From FEN-1219 sp963817615 (GTDB lineage: Bacteria > Pseudomonadota > Gammaproteobacteria > Steroidobacterales > Rariloculaceae): 64,000 nt of DNA. The translations under genes and the position numbers were made by a program. The notes under the pieces were generated by a model. That model was not told the origin of the DNA. It saw only the letters and a program-made list of their open reading frames with translations, and did not search any database. Positions 16,583-25,139 of the stretch are shown piece by piece. Numbering within the stretch: the first letter of the stretch is position 1; every line of letters begins with the position of its first letter. The stretch lies in contig CAWFPH010000002.1 of assembly GCA_963817615.1 (NCBI GenBank), positions 2,170,001-2,234,000 on the forward strand, given 5' to 3'.

Positions 16583-17848
16583 ATGTTCGATCAGCGCTCA
16601 ATGGCAACGGCAGACGCGCCGGTCGCCCATGCGCTGGCGGCCGAGCGTATGCGCCAGGAGCAATTCCTCGAGCTGATAGCGTCGGAGAACTACGTGAGCC
16701 CGCGCGTGCTGGAAGCACAGGGATCCGTGCTCACGAACAAATACGCCGACGGCTATCCCGGTTCGCGTCACTACGCCGGCTGCGAGCAAGCCGATGTCGT
16801 GGAGAGTCTCGCGATCGACCGGGCGCAGAAGCTGTTCGGTGCGGGCTACGCGAATGTGCAGCCGTACTCGGGCTCGCAAGCGAACCTGGCGGCCTATCTC
16901 GCATTGCTGCGGCCGGGCGATACGCTGCTCGGTATGCTTCCGGCGCATGGTGGTCACCGTACGCACGGCGCGCCGGACAATCTTTCGGGCCAGCTCTATA
17001 AGGTGGTCTCATACGAGGTCGACGCGGAGACCGGAGAAATCGACTACGACCGTGTAGCCGCGCTCGCGCGAGAGCACCGGCCGCGCGTCATCGTTGCGGG
17101 CTTCTCCGCTTATTCGCGCGCGCTCGACTGGGCGCGCTTCCGGGCGATCGCCGACGATGTCGGCTCGAAGCTCCTCGCCGACATCGCCCACGTGGCCGGG
17201 CTGATTGCCGCGGGTCTCTATCCGAGTCCCGTGCAGATCGCCGACTTGACGACCACGACGACCCACAAGACGTTGCGAGGTCCGCGCGGCGGGATGATTC
17301 TGGCGCCGCGCCGGTCGGCTCTCACGGCGCGCGTCGATGCGGCCGTCTTTCCGAGTACGCAAGGAGGGCCATTGATGCACGTCATCGCGGCGAAGGCCGT
17401 GGCGTTGGGCGAGGCGTTAGATCCCTCATTCAAGGCTTATCAAAGGCAGACGCTTGCCAATGCGCGCGAATTCGCCAGCGTGCTCGCGCAGCGAGGCTAC
17501 GACGTCGTCTCGGGCGGCACCGACAATCATATGTTGCTCGTGGATCTCCGTGGCTTGGCGATCGACGGGAAGAGCGCAGAGCATGCGCTGCACGCTGCGC
17601 ACATCGCGGTCAATTGCGCGTCGCTGCCCGGCGCCTCGATCTCGACAGAGCCGACTCGGGGCGCGGACGGTTTGCGGATCGGCACACCGGCCGTTACGAC
17701 GCGAGGCATGTGCGAGCCCGAGATTCGGAAGATCGCCGCATGGATGGCCGATGTGCTCGACGCCGCGGGTGACAGCGGCGTCGTCGCGCGCATCCGCGCC
17801 GGCGTGCTCGATTTGTGTGCAGCGTTTCCGGTGTACGGACGTGGTTAG
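16583..17848 (+). CDS. glyA: Serine hydroxymethyltransferase, divergent
   Basis: SHMT converts serine and tetrahydrofolate to glycine and 5,10-methylene-THF using PLP. The 421-residue product keeps the PLP lysine in TTTTHKTLRGPRGG (Lys229), the LIASENYVSP and NKYADGYPGSRHY blocks and the LRIGTPAVTTRGM arginine. Several usually constant positions differ. The folate loop reads LPAHGGHRTHG instead of LAHGGHLTHG, with Pro120 and Arg126 where E. coli has Leu121 and Leu127. The NVQPYSGSQAN block has Tyr for His, and AVNCASLPG replaces the usual VNKN segment. Location before nrdR is the standard glyA locus, so it is either a divergent true GlyA or a replaced paralogue. It is coupled to the upstream deacetylase gene. 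Confidence 0.9.
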   Translation: MFDQRSMATADAPVAHALAAERMRQEQFLELIASENYVSPRVLEAQGSVLTNKYADGYPGSRHYAGCEQADVVESLAIDRAQKLFGAGYANVQPYSGSQANLAAYLALLRPGDTLLGMLPAHGGHRTHGAPDNLSGQLYKVVSYEVDAETGEIDYDRVAALAREHRPRVIVAGFSAYSRALDWARFRAIADDVGSKLLADIAHVAGLIAAGLYPSPVQIADLTTTTTHKTLRGPRGGMILAPRRSALTARVDAAVFPSTQGGPLMHVIAAKAVALGEALDPSFKAYQRQTLANAREFASVLAQRGYDVVSGGTDNHMLLVDLRGLAIDGKSAEHALHAAHIAVNCASLPGASISTEPTRGADGLRIGTPAVTTRGMCEPEIRKIAAWMADVLDAAGDSGVVARIRAGVLDLCAAFPVYGRG

Positions 17849-17931
17849 CGCTGCACACAAGCTCGGCTACGTGCATCGGGAACGCCCGCCCGTCTTGCCG
17901 TCGTGGCGCACGACCGTCGGAGGCTAGTGCC

Positions 17932-18447
17932 GTGCATTGCCCATTTTGTGGACACGAGGACACCAAAGTCATCGACTCGCGGCTCGCGGGCGAGGGCCGC
18001 CAGGTGCGTCGGCGACGGGAATGTCTATCGTGCGGCGAGCGCTTCACGACGTTCGAGTCGCCGGAGCTCGTCATGCCCTACGTCGTGAAGCGCGACGATA
18101 GACGCGAGCCGTTCGATGAGAACAAGCTGCGTACCGGATTGATGAGCGCGCTGCAAAAGCGACCGGTGCAGCGTGAGCACATCGAACGCAGCATCGACCA
18201 TATCACGCACATTTTGCAGACGCTCGGCGAGCGCGAGGTGTCGAGCCGGCTCGTCGGCGATCTCGTGATGGAGGAGCTGCGCAGGCTGGACGAGGTGGCG
18301 TACGTGCGGTTTGCGTCCGTTTACCGCAGCTTTCAGGACGTCACGGAGTTTCAGCAGGAAATCGAGCGCCTCCAATCGCTGCCGAGCCTGCTCGAAAGCC
18401 GCGAGCAGATGTCGCTGCTTCCGGACGACCAGCGCAAGAAGAAATGA
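17932..18447 (+). CDS. nrdR: Transcriptional repressor NrdR
   Basis: NrdR represses ribonucleotide reductase genes in response to ATP/dATP. The product is 171 residues. It starts at a GTG that places MHCPFCGHEDTKVIDSR at the N-terminus; the open frame continues to 17815 but with non-conserved sequence. The zinc ribbon uses CPFC and CLSC, followed by GERFTTFE. The ATP-cone occupies about residues 48-138 (VVKRDDRREPFDENKLRTGL). The gene sits between glyA and ribD, the common gammaproteobacterial order, and overlaps ribD by four bases. No NrdR boxes were searched for because no nrd gene is in the window. Confidence 0.96.
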   Translation: MHCPFCGHEDTKVIDSRLAGEGRQVRRRRECLSCGERFTTFESPELVMPYVVKRDDRREPFDENKLRTGLMSALQKRPVQREHIERSIDHITHILQTLGEREVSSRLVGDLVMEELRRLDEVAYVRFASVYRSFQDVTEFQQEIERLQSLPSLLESREQMSLLPDDQRKKK

Positions 18448-19595
18448 GCCCGAACGATCGAGCCGTCGCGGCGAACAGTGCACGCGACTACGAGCACATG
18501 GCAGTCGCGCTGAAGCTCGCGGCCAACGGGCTGTACGACGCGGCCCCGAATCCGACGGTGGGCTGCGTGATCGTGAAGGACGATGTCATCGTGGGGACCG
18601 GTTTCAGTGCCCCGGCCGGAGGCCCTCACGCGGAGCGGCGCGCGCTCGTGGCAGCAGGTTCTGCCGCGCGCGGCGCGACGGCATACGTGACGCTCGAGCC
18701 TTGCTGTCACCATGGGCGCACGCCTCCGTGCACAACTGCGCTCATCGATGCAGGCATCGTGCGCGTCGTGTATGCGGGCAGCGATCCGAATCCGCTCGTG
18801 CGCGGCGCGGGTGCGCGCGGCCTCGAGGCTGCGGGCATCGAAGTCGTGGGCGGCGTCCTCGAGGCGGCGGCCGAGCCGTTGAATCGTGGCTTCTTCACGC
18901 GCATGCGCCGGGGCATTCCGTGGGTTCGTTGCAAAGTCGCCGCGTCGCTCGATGGACGCACGGCTCTTGCGAACGGCGCGAGCCGGTGGATCACGAGCGC
19001 GGCCGCTCGCGCCGATGTGCACCGCTGGCGTTCCCGATCGAGCGCCGTCCTCACCGGGAGCGGGACGATGCTCGCCGATGATCCGGCTCTAACGGCTCGG
19101 CGCGAAGAGGCCGGCATCGACTCCGGCATCGGCATCAAACAGCCGCTGCGAGTCATCGTCGATTCGCAGCTGCGGACGCCGCCGACCGCCCGAACGTTCC
19201 GAGAGCAGGGTGAGGCGCTGGTATTCACTACGGCGCCCGAGAGGTCGGCGACGGTAAGCGCCCTCAGAGATGCGGGAGTGCGTGTCGAGCGCGTGCCGGG
19301 CGGTGCGCACTGCGACTTGCGCGCCGTCGTCGAACGGCTCGGCAAGCTCGAAGTCAACGACATTTGGGTCGAGGCCGGCCCGCGTCTCAACGGCGCGCTT
19401 CTCGAGGCAGGTTTGATCGACGAGCTGGTCTTATATGTCGCACCCCGACTGCTCGGTGACGGTGCGCGAGGCATGTTCTGCGTGCCGACCATCGAATCGC
19501 TCGGGGCCGCATGGGATATCCAAGTCGAGGAAGTTCGGCAGATCGGGCGCGACTTGCGGATCACCGGCCGCCCCAGTAGGGTGGCGGGCGCCTAG
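18444..19595 (+). CDS. ribD: Bifunctional riboflavin biosynthesis deaminase/reductase RibD
   Basis: RibD deaminates and then reduces the pyrimidine intermediate of riboflavin synthesis. The 383-residue product has an N-terminal cytidine-deaminase fold with zinc motifs GGPHAERRAL and LEPCCHHGRTPPC, then a C-terminal reductase domain with VRCKVAASLDGRTALANG and WVEAGPRLNGALL. The segment usually written GWH before the HAE motif reads GFS here, a minor change away from the zinc ligands. The ATGA overlap with nrdR indicates translational coupling. The next gene ribE follows after 20 bp. Confidence 0.95.
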   Translation: MSPNDRAVAANSARDYEHMAVALKLAANGLYDAAPNPTVGCVIVKDDVIVGTGFSAPAGGPHAERRALVAAGSAARGATAYVTLEPCCHHGRTPPCTTALIDAGIVRVVYAGSDPNPLVRGAGARGLEAAGIEVVGGVLEAAAEPLNRGFFTRMRRGIPWVRCKVAASLDGRTALANGASRWITSAAARADVHRWRSRSSAVLTGSGTMLADDPALTARREEAGIDSGIGIKQPLRVIVDSQLRTPPTARTFREQGEALVFTTAPERSATVSALRDAGVRVERVPGGAHCDLRAVVERLGKLEVNDIWVEAGPRLNGALLEAGLIDELVLYVAPRLLGDGARGMFCVPTIESLGAAWDIQVEEVRQIGRDLRITGRPSRVAGA

Positions 19596-19615
19596 GCCGT
19601 TCGGAGCGAAGTCGC

Positions 19616-20266
19616 GTGTTTTCGGGCATCGTGCAAGGCGTCGGTTCGATCGTGACGCAAACAATGCTTGGCGCCGATCAGCGGCTCACGATTGCGCTTG
19701 GAGGGGCCGCGATCGCGCCCCCCGCCATTGGCGGCAGCATCGCGGTGAATGGCGCCTGCCTGACCGCGATCGCCGTCGCCGAGGATCGGTTCTCGGCGGA
19801 CGTGTCCGTCGAAACGCTTGCCGTCACGACGTTCGGCCGCCTCGGACCGGGCGCGCGCGTCAATGTCGAGCTGCCCGTGCGGGCGGGCGATCCGCTCGAT
19901 GGCCACCTCGTGACAGGCCACGTCGACGGCGTGGGCCATGTGCTCGAGCTGCGGCCGGCGGGGCGGTCGCTGTCGCTGGCAATCGAGCTGCCGCCCGCGC
20001 TCGCGCGTTACGTTGCGGCGAAGGGATCTATCGCGGTCGATGGCGTGAGCCTTACCGTCAATGCCGTTCGGGGCACCCGATTCGAGGTCAACGTGATTCC
20101 TCATACGCAACATGTGACCGTGATCGGCGAGTATCGGCGCGGAACCGCAGTGAATATCGAAGTGGACATGATCGCTCGGTATCTCGAGCGACTATTCGAG
20201 CCGGCCGAACGCACCGGTGTAGCACTCTCGTTCTTGGAGACCCATGGTTACGCGCGCAACGACTGA
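19616..20266 (+). CDS. ribE: Riboflavin synthase alpha chain
   Basis: This enzyme dismutates two 6,7-dimethyl-8-ribityllumazines into riboflavin and the pyrimidine precursor. The product has 216 residues and two lumazine-binding barrels with the paired motifs GSIAVNGACLTAI and GSIAVDGVSLTVN. The start is a GTG giving the invariant MFSGIVQGVG. The C-terminus NIEVDMIARYLERL is the usual trimerisation helix. It overlaps ribBA by 23 bases, which suggests coupled translation. I saw no FMN riboswitch in front of any of the rib genes. Confidence 0.95.
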   Translation: MFSGIVQGVGSIVTQTMLGADQRLTIALGGAAIAPPAIGGSIAVNGACLTAIAVAEDRFSADVSVETLAVTTFGRLGPGARVNVELPVRAGDPLDGHLVTGHVDGVGHVLELRPAGRSLSLAIELPPALARYVAAKGSIAVDGVSLTVNAVRGTRFEVNVIPHTQHVTVIGEYRRGTAVNIEVDMIARYLERLFEPAERTGVALSFLETHGYARND

Positions 20267-21413
20267 CCCGGCTTGGGGCCGGCTCGACTCGATCGAAGAC
20301 ATCGTCGGCGCGATCCGCGCCGGCGAGATGGTGGTGATTCTCGACGACGAGGATCGCGAGAACGAGGGCGATCTGATCATGGCCGCGAGCAACGTGCGGG
20401 CCGAGGACATCAACTTCATGGCGCGCTACGGGCGCGGCTTGATCTGCCTGACTTTGACTCGACGGCGCTGCGAGCAGCTGCGGTTGCCGCTCATGGTCAG
20501 CAATACGGATATGCGCAAGACCACGAATTTCACGATCTCGATCGAAGCGGCCGAGGGAGTCACGACGGGTATCTCGGCGCACGACCGGGCGCGCACCGTG
20601 CTCGCCGCCGTCGCGCCGAATGCAAGACCGGAAGACTTGCGCCAGCCCGGACACATATTCCCTCTGATGGCCCAGCCGGGCGGCGTTCTGACGCGAGCCG
20701 GTCATACGGAGGCGGGTTGCGACCTTGCCCGTCTCGCCGGCTGCGAGCCGGCGGCGGTCATTGTCGAGATCTTGAATGACGATGGCGCGATGGCGCGACG
20801 TGACGATCTGCTGAAGTTCGCGCGACGACATCGGCTCAAAATCGGCACCATCGCCGACCTCATCGAATACCGCCTGCGCACCGAGGAATCGGTCGAGAAA
20901 ATCGCGGAGCTCGAAGTCAAGACGGCGTTCGGGCCTTTTCGCTTGAGCTGCTTCGAGGACCATGTCAACCAAACGGTCCACCTGGCCCTAGTCCGCGGGC
21001 AAATCGATTCGACGACGCCCACGTTGGTTCGTGTGCATCGGCAGGACACGCTCGGCGACGCGCTGGGCATCGAGCATCGCAGCCTGCAGTGGCCGTTGCG
21101 CGAGGCGTTGCGCGAAATTGCAGAGCGCGATCATGGCGTGGTCGTAGTCTTGCGTCCGGAGGAGTCGGCCCGCGAGTTGATGACCGCCGTGCAGATGCTG
21201 GACAAGCAAGGACGCGATGCGAAGGCGGCGCGCGGTCGAGGAATGGATCTCAGGACGTTCGGCATCGGTGCCCAGATACTGCGTGCGCTCGGTGTACGCC
21301 GTATGCGAGTGATGAGCGCCCCTAAAACGATGCATGCGCTGTCCGGCTTTGGGCTCGAGGTCGTAGAGTACGTTTCTCCGGACACGGCCGAAAAGGGAAG
21401 CTCGAATGGATGA
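20244..21413 (+). CDS. ribBA: 3,4-dihydroxy-2-butanone 4-phosphate synthase with degenerate GTP cyclohydrolase II domain
   Basis: The N-terminal half (about 1-210) is a complete RibB: DDEDRENEGDLIMAA with the metal acids, and QPGGVLTRAGHTEAGCDLAR. It makes the four-carbon unit of riboflavin from ribulose 5-phosphate. The C-terminal half has the fold of GTP cyclohydrolase II but lacks its zinc cysteines: where RibA has a C-x10-C-x-C cluster, this protein reads RQDTLGDALGIEHRSLQWPL. The RibA activity is therefore probably absent, as in the known RibB-RibX proteins of gammaproteobacteria, and a separate ribA is expected elsewhere. The overlap with ribH is eight bases. Confidence 0.93.
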   Translation: MVTRATTDPAWGRLDSIEDIVGAIRAGEMVVILDDEDRENEGDLIMAASNVRAEDINFMARYGRGLICLTLTRRRCEQLRLPLMVSNTDMRKTTNFTISIEAAEGVTTGISAHDRARTVLAAVAPNARPEDLRQPGHIFPLMAQPGGVLTRAGHTEAGCDLARLAGCEPAAVIVEILNDDGAMARRDDLLKFARRHRLKIGTIADLIEYRLRTEESVEKIAELEVKTAFGPFRLSCFEDHVNQTVHLALVRGQIDSTTPTLVRVHRQDTLGDALGIEHRSLQWPLREALREIAERDHGVVVVLRPEESARELMTAVQMLDKQGRDAKAARGRGMDLRTFGIGAQILRALGVRRMRVMSAPKTMHALSGFGLEVVEYVSPDTAEKGSSNG

Positions 21414-21885
21414 CCGGGTCAAGACGCTGGAAGGCGATTTCAATGCTCGTGGGTTGCGCTTCGGCATCGTCGCGTCGCGCTTCAACGACTTCATCGTCGA
21501 CCGGCTGCTGGCGGCCGCCGTCGATACTTTGGGGAAGCATGGCGTTGGCGTTGCCGATATAGAGGTCGTGCGCGTGCCCGGCGCGTTCGAGCTGCCGCTG
21601 GCGATCAAGAGGCTGGCGACGAGCGGCCGCTACAACGCATTGATCGCGCTCGGTTGCGTCATTCGCGGTGCTACTCCGCATTTCGACTATGTCGCGGGCG
21701 AGGCGACCAAGGGAATCGCCGCCGCGATGCTCGCCCACGACGTGCCGATCGGCTTCGGGCTGCTCACGGTCGACACCATCGAGCAAGCGATCGAACGCGC
21801 TGGGACGAAAGGCGGCAACAAAGGCGCCGATGCGGCCCTCGCGGCGATGCAAATGGCGAGCGTGCTGAGACAGCTGGAGCAATAA
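21406..21885 (+). CDS. ribH: 6,7-dimethyl-8-ribityllumazine synthase
   Basis: RibH condenses the RibB product with the pyrimidine from RibD to form lumazine. The product has 159 residues, the usual length. It carries FGIVASRFNDFIVDRLL, VRVPGAFELPLAIKR, ALGCVIRGATPHFDYV and the C-terminal GNKGADAALAAMQM. The ATG at 21406 lies within the end of ribBA, a typical coupled arrangement. All of ribD, ribE, ribB and ribH are contiguous here; only a functional ribA is missing from the cluster. Confidence 0.96.
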   Translation: MDDRVKTLEGDFNARGLRFGIVASRFNDFIVDRLLAAAVDTLGKHGVGVADIEVVRVPGAFELPLAIKRLATSGRYNALIALGCVIRGATPHFDYVAGEATKGIAAAMLAHDVPIGFGLLTVDTIEQAIERAGTKGGNKGADAALAAMQMASVLRQLEQ

Positions 21886-21891
21886 CGCTTG

Positions 21892-22338
21892 GTGCGCACG
21901 GAAGGCGGTTCCAGGGGGCGGCACAGAGCGCGAGAGCTACTGGTCAAAGCACTCTATCAATGGCAGTTGGCGGGGCATGCCGTCGCGGAGATCAGGGCGC
22001 AGTTCTCGACGCTTCCCGAGTTCGAGCGTTGTGATGCAGAGTATTTCGACTCCATGCTCCAAGCCGCAATCGAGAATGCTGCCGAGCTCGATTCGTTGAT
22101 TGCGCGGCATGCCGCTCGCGGCCTCGATCAGCTCGATGCGGTGGGTCGTGCGATACTGCTGTTGTCGCTCGCGGAGCTAACAACTAGACGCGACGTGCCG
22201 CCGAAAGTCGTGATCAACGAAGCCATAGAGCTCGCAAAACGGTACGGGCCGACCGACAGCTTTCGGTTCGTAAACGCGTTGCTCGACAAAGTCGTTCGCG
22301 AACGCCAACACCAGGCTCCGTCCGCCACGGGCAAATGA
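21892..22338 (+). CDS. nusB: Transcription antitermination factor NusB
   Basis: NusB binds BoxA RNA with S10 (NusE) to form the antitermination complex for rRNA operons. The product has 148 residues, all helical. It contains HRARELLVKALYQWQLAG at the N-terminus and VPPKVVINEAIELAKRYG with SFRFVNALLDKV at the C-terminus. The start is either TTG at 21889 or GTG at 21892; the GTG is preferred. It lies seven bases after ribH and overlaps thiL by four (ATGA), continuing the operon. Confidence 0.95.
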   Translation: MRTEGGSRGRHRARELLVKALYQWQLAGHAVAEIRAQFSTLPEFERCDAEYFDSMLQAAIENAAELDSLIARHAARGLDQLDAVGRAILLLSLAELTTRRDVPPKVVINEAIELAKRYGPTDSFRFVNALLDKVVRERQHQAPSATGK

Positions 22339-23288
22339 TCGGCGAGTTCGAGATCATCGAACGCTATTTCACGAGACCGTGCCACGATCCGGATGTCGTG
22401 CTCGGCGTCGGCGACGACGCAGCCGTGATCGACGTGTCCGGTCGCCTTGCCGTAACCGTGGACACGTTGGTCGAGGGTGTCCATTTCCCAGTCGGGATGC
22501 CGGCAAACTTGCTCGGTTATCGTTTGATGGCCGTGAATCTCAGCGATCTGGCCGCCATGGGTGCGGAGCCTCGCTGGTGCACGCTCGCGCTCACCGTGCC
22601 CAAGCCGGACGAGCTTTGGCTCGACGGGTTCAGCCGCGGCTTGTTCGACATGGCAGAGCGCCATGGCGTCTGTCTGCTCGGCGGAGACCTCACCCGCGGC
22701 CCGCTGATCGCGACCCTGCAGCTCATGGGTCGTGCGCCGAACGGCCGCACCATGACGCGGGCGGGCGGCAATCTCGGCGACGACGTTTACGTGACCGGCA
22801 CGCTCGGCGACAGCGCCGCGGGCATCTCCTTGATCGGGGAGCGAGCAAGCGCGCCTCCCGGGTCGGCCGCCGCTGCCCTGAAGGAGCGGTTTTACCGGCC
22901 CACGCCGCGCGTCAAGGAAGGGCTCGCCCTGCGGGGCTTGGCGAGCGCTGCGATCGACGTTTCGGACGGCTTGCTCGCAGATCTCGGACACGTTTGCAAG
23001 GCGAGCGGTTGCGGCGCCGTAATCGACGTCGAGCGAGTGCCGTTATCCGCGGAGCTGATGTCGTTGTTCCCGCCGCAGGATGCGCTCGCCCACGCGCTCG
23101 GTGGCGGTGACGACTACGAGCTTTGCTTCACGGCTCCGCCGTCGCGTGCCCAAGAGGTCGAAAGCGCGCTGGAGGCCTGCGGCACGAGCGTTCGGCGCGT
23201 CGGCCAGCTCGTAGCGGGACACGAGGTGCTCTGCCGCCGCGACGGTGAGTCGTTCGTGCCGCCGAAGCGTGGATACCGGCATTTCTGA
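22335..23288 (+). CDS. thiL: Thiamine-monophosphate kinase
   Basis: ThiL phosphorylates thiamine monophosphate to the active pyrophosphate cofactor. The product has 317 residues, normal for the family. The metal and nucleotide-binding blocks GVGDDAAVIDV, VTVDTLVEGVHFP, NLSDLAAMGAEPRW and LLGGDLTRG are all present, and AAIDVSDGLLADLGH lies in the C-terminal half. The start overlaps the nusB stop (ATGA). The following pgpA gene begins inside the end of thiL. Confidence 0.95.
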   Translation: MIGEFEIIERYFTRPCHDPDVVLGVGDDAAVIDVSGRLAVTVDTLVEGVHFPVGMPANLLGYRLMAVNLSDLAAMGAEPRWCTLALTVPKPDELWLDGFSRGLFDMAERHGVCLLGGDLTRGPLIATLQLMGRAPNGRTMTRAGGNLGDDVYVTGTLGDSAAGISLIGERASAPPGSAAAALKERFYRPTPRVKEGLALRGLASAAIDVSDGLLADLGHVCKASGCGAVIDVERVPLSAELMSLFPPQDALAHALGGGDDYELCFTAPPSRAQEVESALEACGTSVRRVGQLVAGHEVLCRRDGESFVPPKRGYRHF

Positions 23289-23781
23289 CGGGAAACATTC
23301 GCGGCCCGGTCTCCGCGTTTTGCGCGATCCTGTGCATTTTCTCGCGTTCGGCTTCGGCGCCGGTCTCGTGCCGCGGGCGCCGGGCACCGCGGGCAGTGTG
23401 CTCGGGCTCGTGCCCGCGTGGTTCATGTTCGCCGCGCCGTTGTCTTGGCGAATCGCGGTTGTCGCGCTGCTGGCGCTCCTCGGTGTCTTGATATGCGGAG
23501 CGAGCGCGCGCCGCCTCGGCGTCCACGATCATCGCGGCATCGTGCTCGACGAGGTCGTCGGCATGTTCGCGAGCTCGCTTGCGATGCCGTCGAGGAGTCT
23601 CGCATGGCTCATATTAGCCTTTGTTCTATTTAGATTTTTCGACGTCGTCAAACCCTGGCCGATCCGCGATGTGGATCACAGATTGGCCGGAGGCGCGGGC
23701 ATTATGCTTGATGACCTAATGGCCGCGCTCTATGTCGCGGTCTGCCTCCAGACGCTGCGGATCTTGTTGCCGACGACATAA
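23269..23781 (+). CDS. pgpA: Phosphatidylglycerophosphatase A
   Basis: PgpA removes the phosphate from phosphatidylglycerophosphate to give phosphatidylglycerol in the inner membrane. The product is 170 residues from a GTG at 23269 that overlaps thiL by 20 bases; an in-frame alternative at 23245 is less likely. The family pattern is clear: FGFGAGLVPRAPGTAGS, IVLDEVVGMFAS, FRFFDVVKPWPIRDVD and AGIMLDDLMAALY. Hydrophobic segments lie between these blocks. It closes the glyA-rib-nusB-thiL operon; the kinase gene starts only five bases later and may be co-transcribed. Confidence 0.95.
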   Translation: MDTGISDGKHSRPGLRVLRDPVHFLAFGFGAGLVPRAPGTAGSVLGLVPAWFMFAAPLSWRIAVVALLALLGVLICGASARRLGVHDHRGIVLDEVVGMFASSLAMPSRSLAWLILAFVLFRFFDVVKPWPIRDVDHRLAGGAGIMLDDLMAALYVAVCLQTLRILLPTT

Positions 23782-23786
23782 ACCTC

Positions 23787-25100
23787 ATGGTGCAGGCCAA
23801 AGCCCAAGTCGCCGCAGGCAAACGCCGCGACGTGCCGGATCGTATCGGCAAGTACGTCATCATCAACGAGGTCGGTCAGGGCAGCACGGGCAGAGTATTT
23901 CTGTCGCACGACCCTTATTACGGTCGCGACGTAGCGATCAAGCTCTACAACATCGAAAACGAGGAAGACGAGCAGAAGGCTCGCGTCACTCGCAAGATGT
24001 TCTTCAACGAAGCCCAGATGATGGGCCGTTTGCAGCACCCGAACATCTTGCCCATCTACGATGCGGGCGAAGAGAACGGCAGCTACTACGTCGTCACGGA
24101 GCACGTGCACGGCGCCCGCACGCTCGCGGCCTATTGCCGGCCCGACAATTTGCTGCGCACGGACGACGTCGTCGAGATCATGTTCAAATGCGCGAAGGGA
24201 CTTCACTACGCCCACAGCCGAGGCGTGATTCATCGCGACGTGAAGCCGAGCAACATCATGCTCACCCTCGACAACGACGTGCGTGTGATCGATTTCGGCA
24301 TCGCGCTGATCAAAGACTCCGACATTTCGCGGATCGAGGGAATCGCCGGTAGCCCGAGCTATATGTCGCCGGAGCAAGTGCAATCGGCCGAGATCACACC
24401 GTGCTCCGACATTTATTCTCTCGGTGCCGTGATGTACGAGCTGCTGACGGGCTTTCGGCCCTTTCGCGCCAACAGCCTGAGTAAACTGCTTCACCAGATC
24501 GTGTACGCGACGCCGGCGCCGATTCACACCCTGCGCGACGGCATCCCGGAGGAGCTCGAAGAAGTCGTGATGACGGCGCTGCGGAAGGAGCCCGACAAGC
24601 GATTCGCGACCGGTCTCGAGTTCGCAGGAGCCCTCACGCGTCTGCATCAGACGCTTCGCAGCCAATACGATCGTCTCGACAAGCAGGAGCAGTTCGATCT
24701 CCTGCGCAAGCTGCGCTTCTTCCACGATTTCTCGCACTCGGAGATTTGGGAAGTGCTGCGCGCGAGCGAGTGGTGCACGTATCAGCCGAACGACGAGATC
24801 ATCCGCGAGGGCGAGCTCGACGATCGTTTCTACATCATCGTTGCCGGGTCTGTGAGCGTGCAGTCCGGACGTCGGCAGATCGGCGTGCTGTCGGACGGCG
24901 ACTGTTTCGGCGAAACAAGCTACGTGCGCGGTGCCCGCCGCACGGCGACGATCAGCGCGACCACGCCCGTTACGCTCGTGCGTGTGAGCTCGACGCTGCT
25001 CGAGCAAGCATCGTCGGCTTGCCAGCTGCGCTTCAACAAGGTCTTCCTACGTTCGCTGATCGAGCGGTTGCAGGGCGTCGCCGCCACGCCGGCCGGTTAG
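23787..25100 (+). CDS. Ser/Thr protein kinase fused to a cyclic-nucleotide-binding domain
   Basis: The gene encodes 437 residues. About 20-275 is a Hanks-type kinase: a Gly-rich loop GQGSTGRVFLS, the VAIKLY lysine, the catalytic loop VIHRDVKPSNIML, DFG in VIDFGIAL, and the SPSYMSPEQV activation-segment end. About 310-425 is a cNMP-binding fold with FYIIVAGSVSV, the phosphate-cassette FGETSYVRG and the RRTATI arginine. Both catalytic and ligand-binding residues look intact. No membrane helix is present, so it is cytoplasmic. This order, kinase then CNB, resembles eukaryotic PKG in reverse and is rare in my knowledge of bacteria. The substrate is unknown. It follows pgpA by five bases. Confidence 0.88.
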   Translation: MVQAKAQVAAGKRRDVPDRIGKYVIINEVGQGSTGRVFLSHDPYYGRDVAIKLYNIENEEDEQKARVTRKMFFNEAQMMGRLQHPNILPIYDAGEENGSYYVVTEHVHGARTLAAYCRPDNLLRTDDVVEIMFKCAKGLHYAHSRGVIHRDVKPSNIMLTLDNDVRVIDFGIALIKDSDISRIEGIAGSPSYMSPEQVQSAEITPCSDIYSLGAVMYELLTGFRPFRANSLSKLLHQIVYATPAPIHTLRDGIPEELEEVVMTALRKEPDKRFATGLEFAGALTRLHQTLRSQYDRLDKQEQFDLLRKLRFFHDFSHSEIWEVLRASEWCTYQPNDEIIREGELDDRFYIIVAGSVSVQSGRRQIGVLSDGDCFGETSYVRGARRTATISATTPVTLVRVSSTLLEQASSACQLRFNKVFLRSLIERLQGVAATPAG

Positions 25101-25139
25101 CGGACGGGGCGGCAAGCGCGCTCGTCGGCGCGTCGAGTC

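Noticed and set aside
17849..20243. An FMN riboswitch controlling the riboflavin genes
   Set aside because: Gaps before ribD, ribE and ribBA are 20 bases or overlaps, and the 83-base glyA-nrdR gap lacks the conserved RFN-element blocks.
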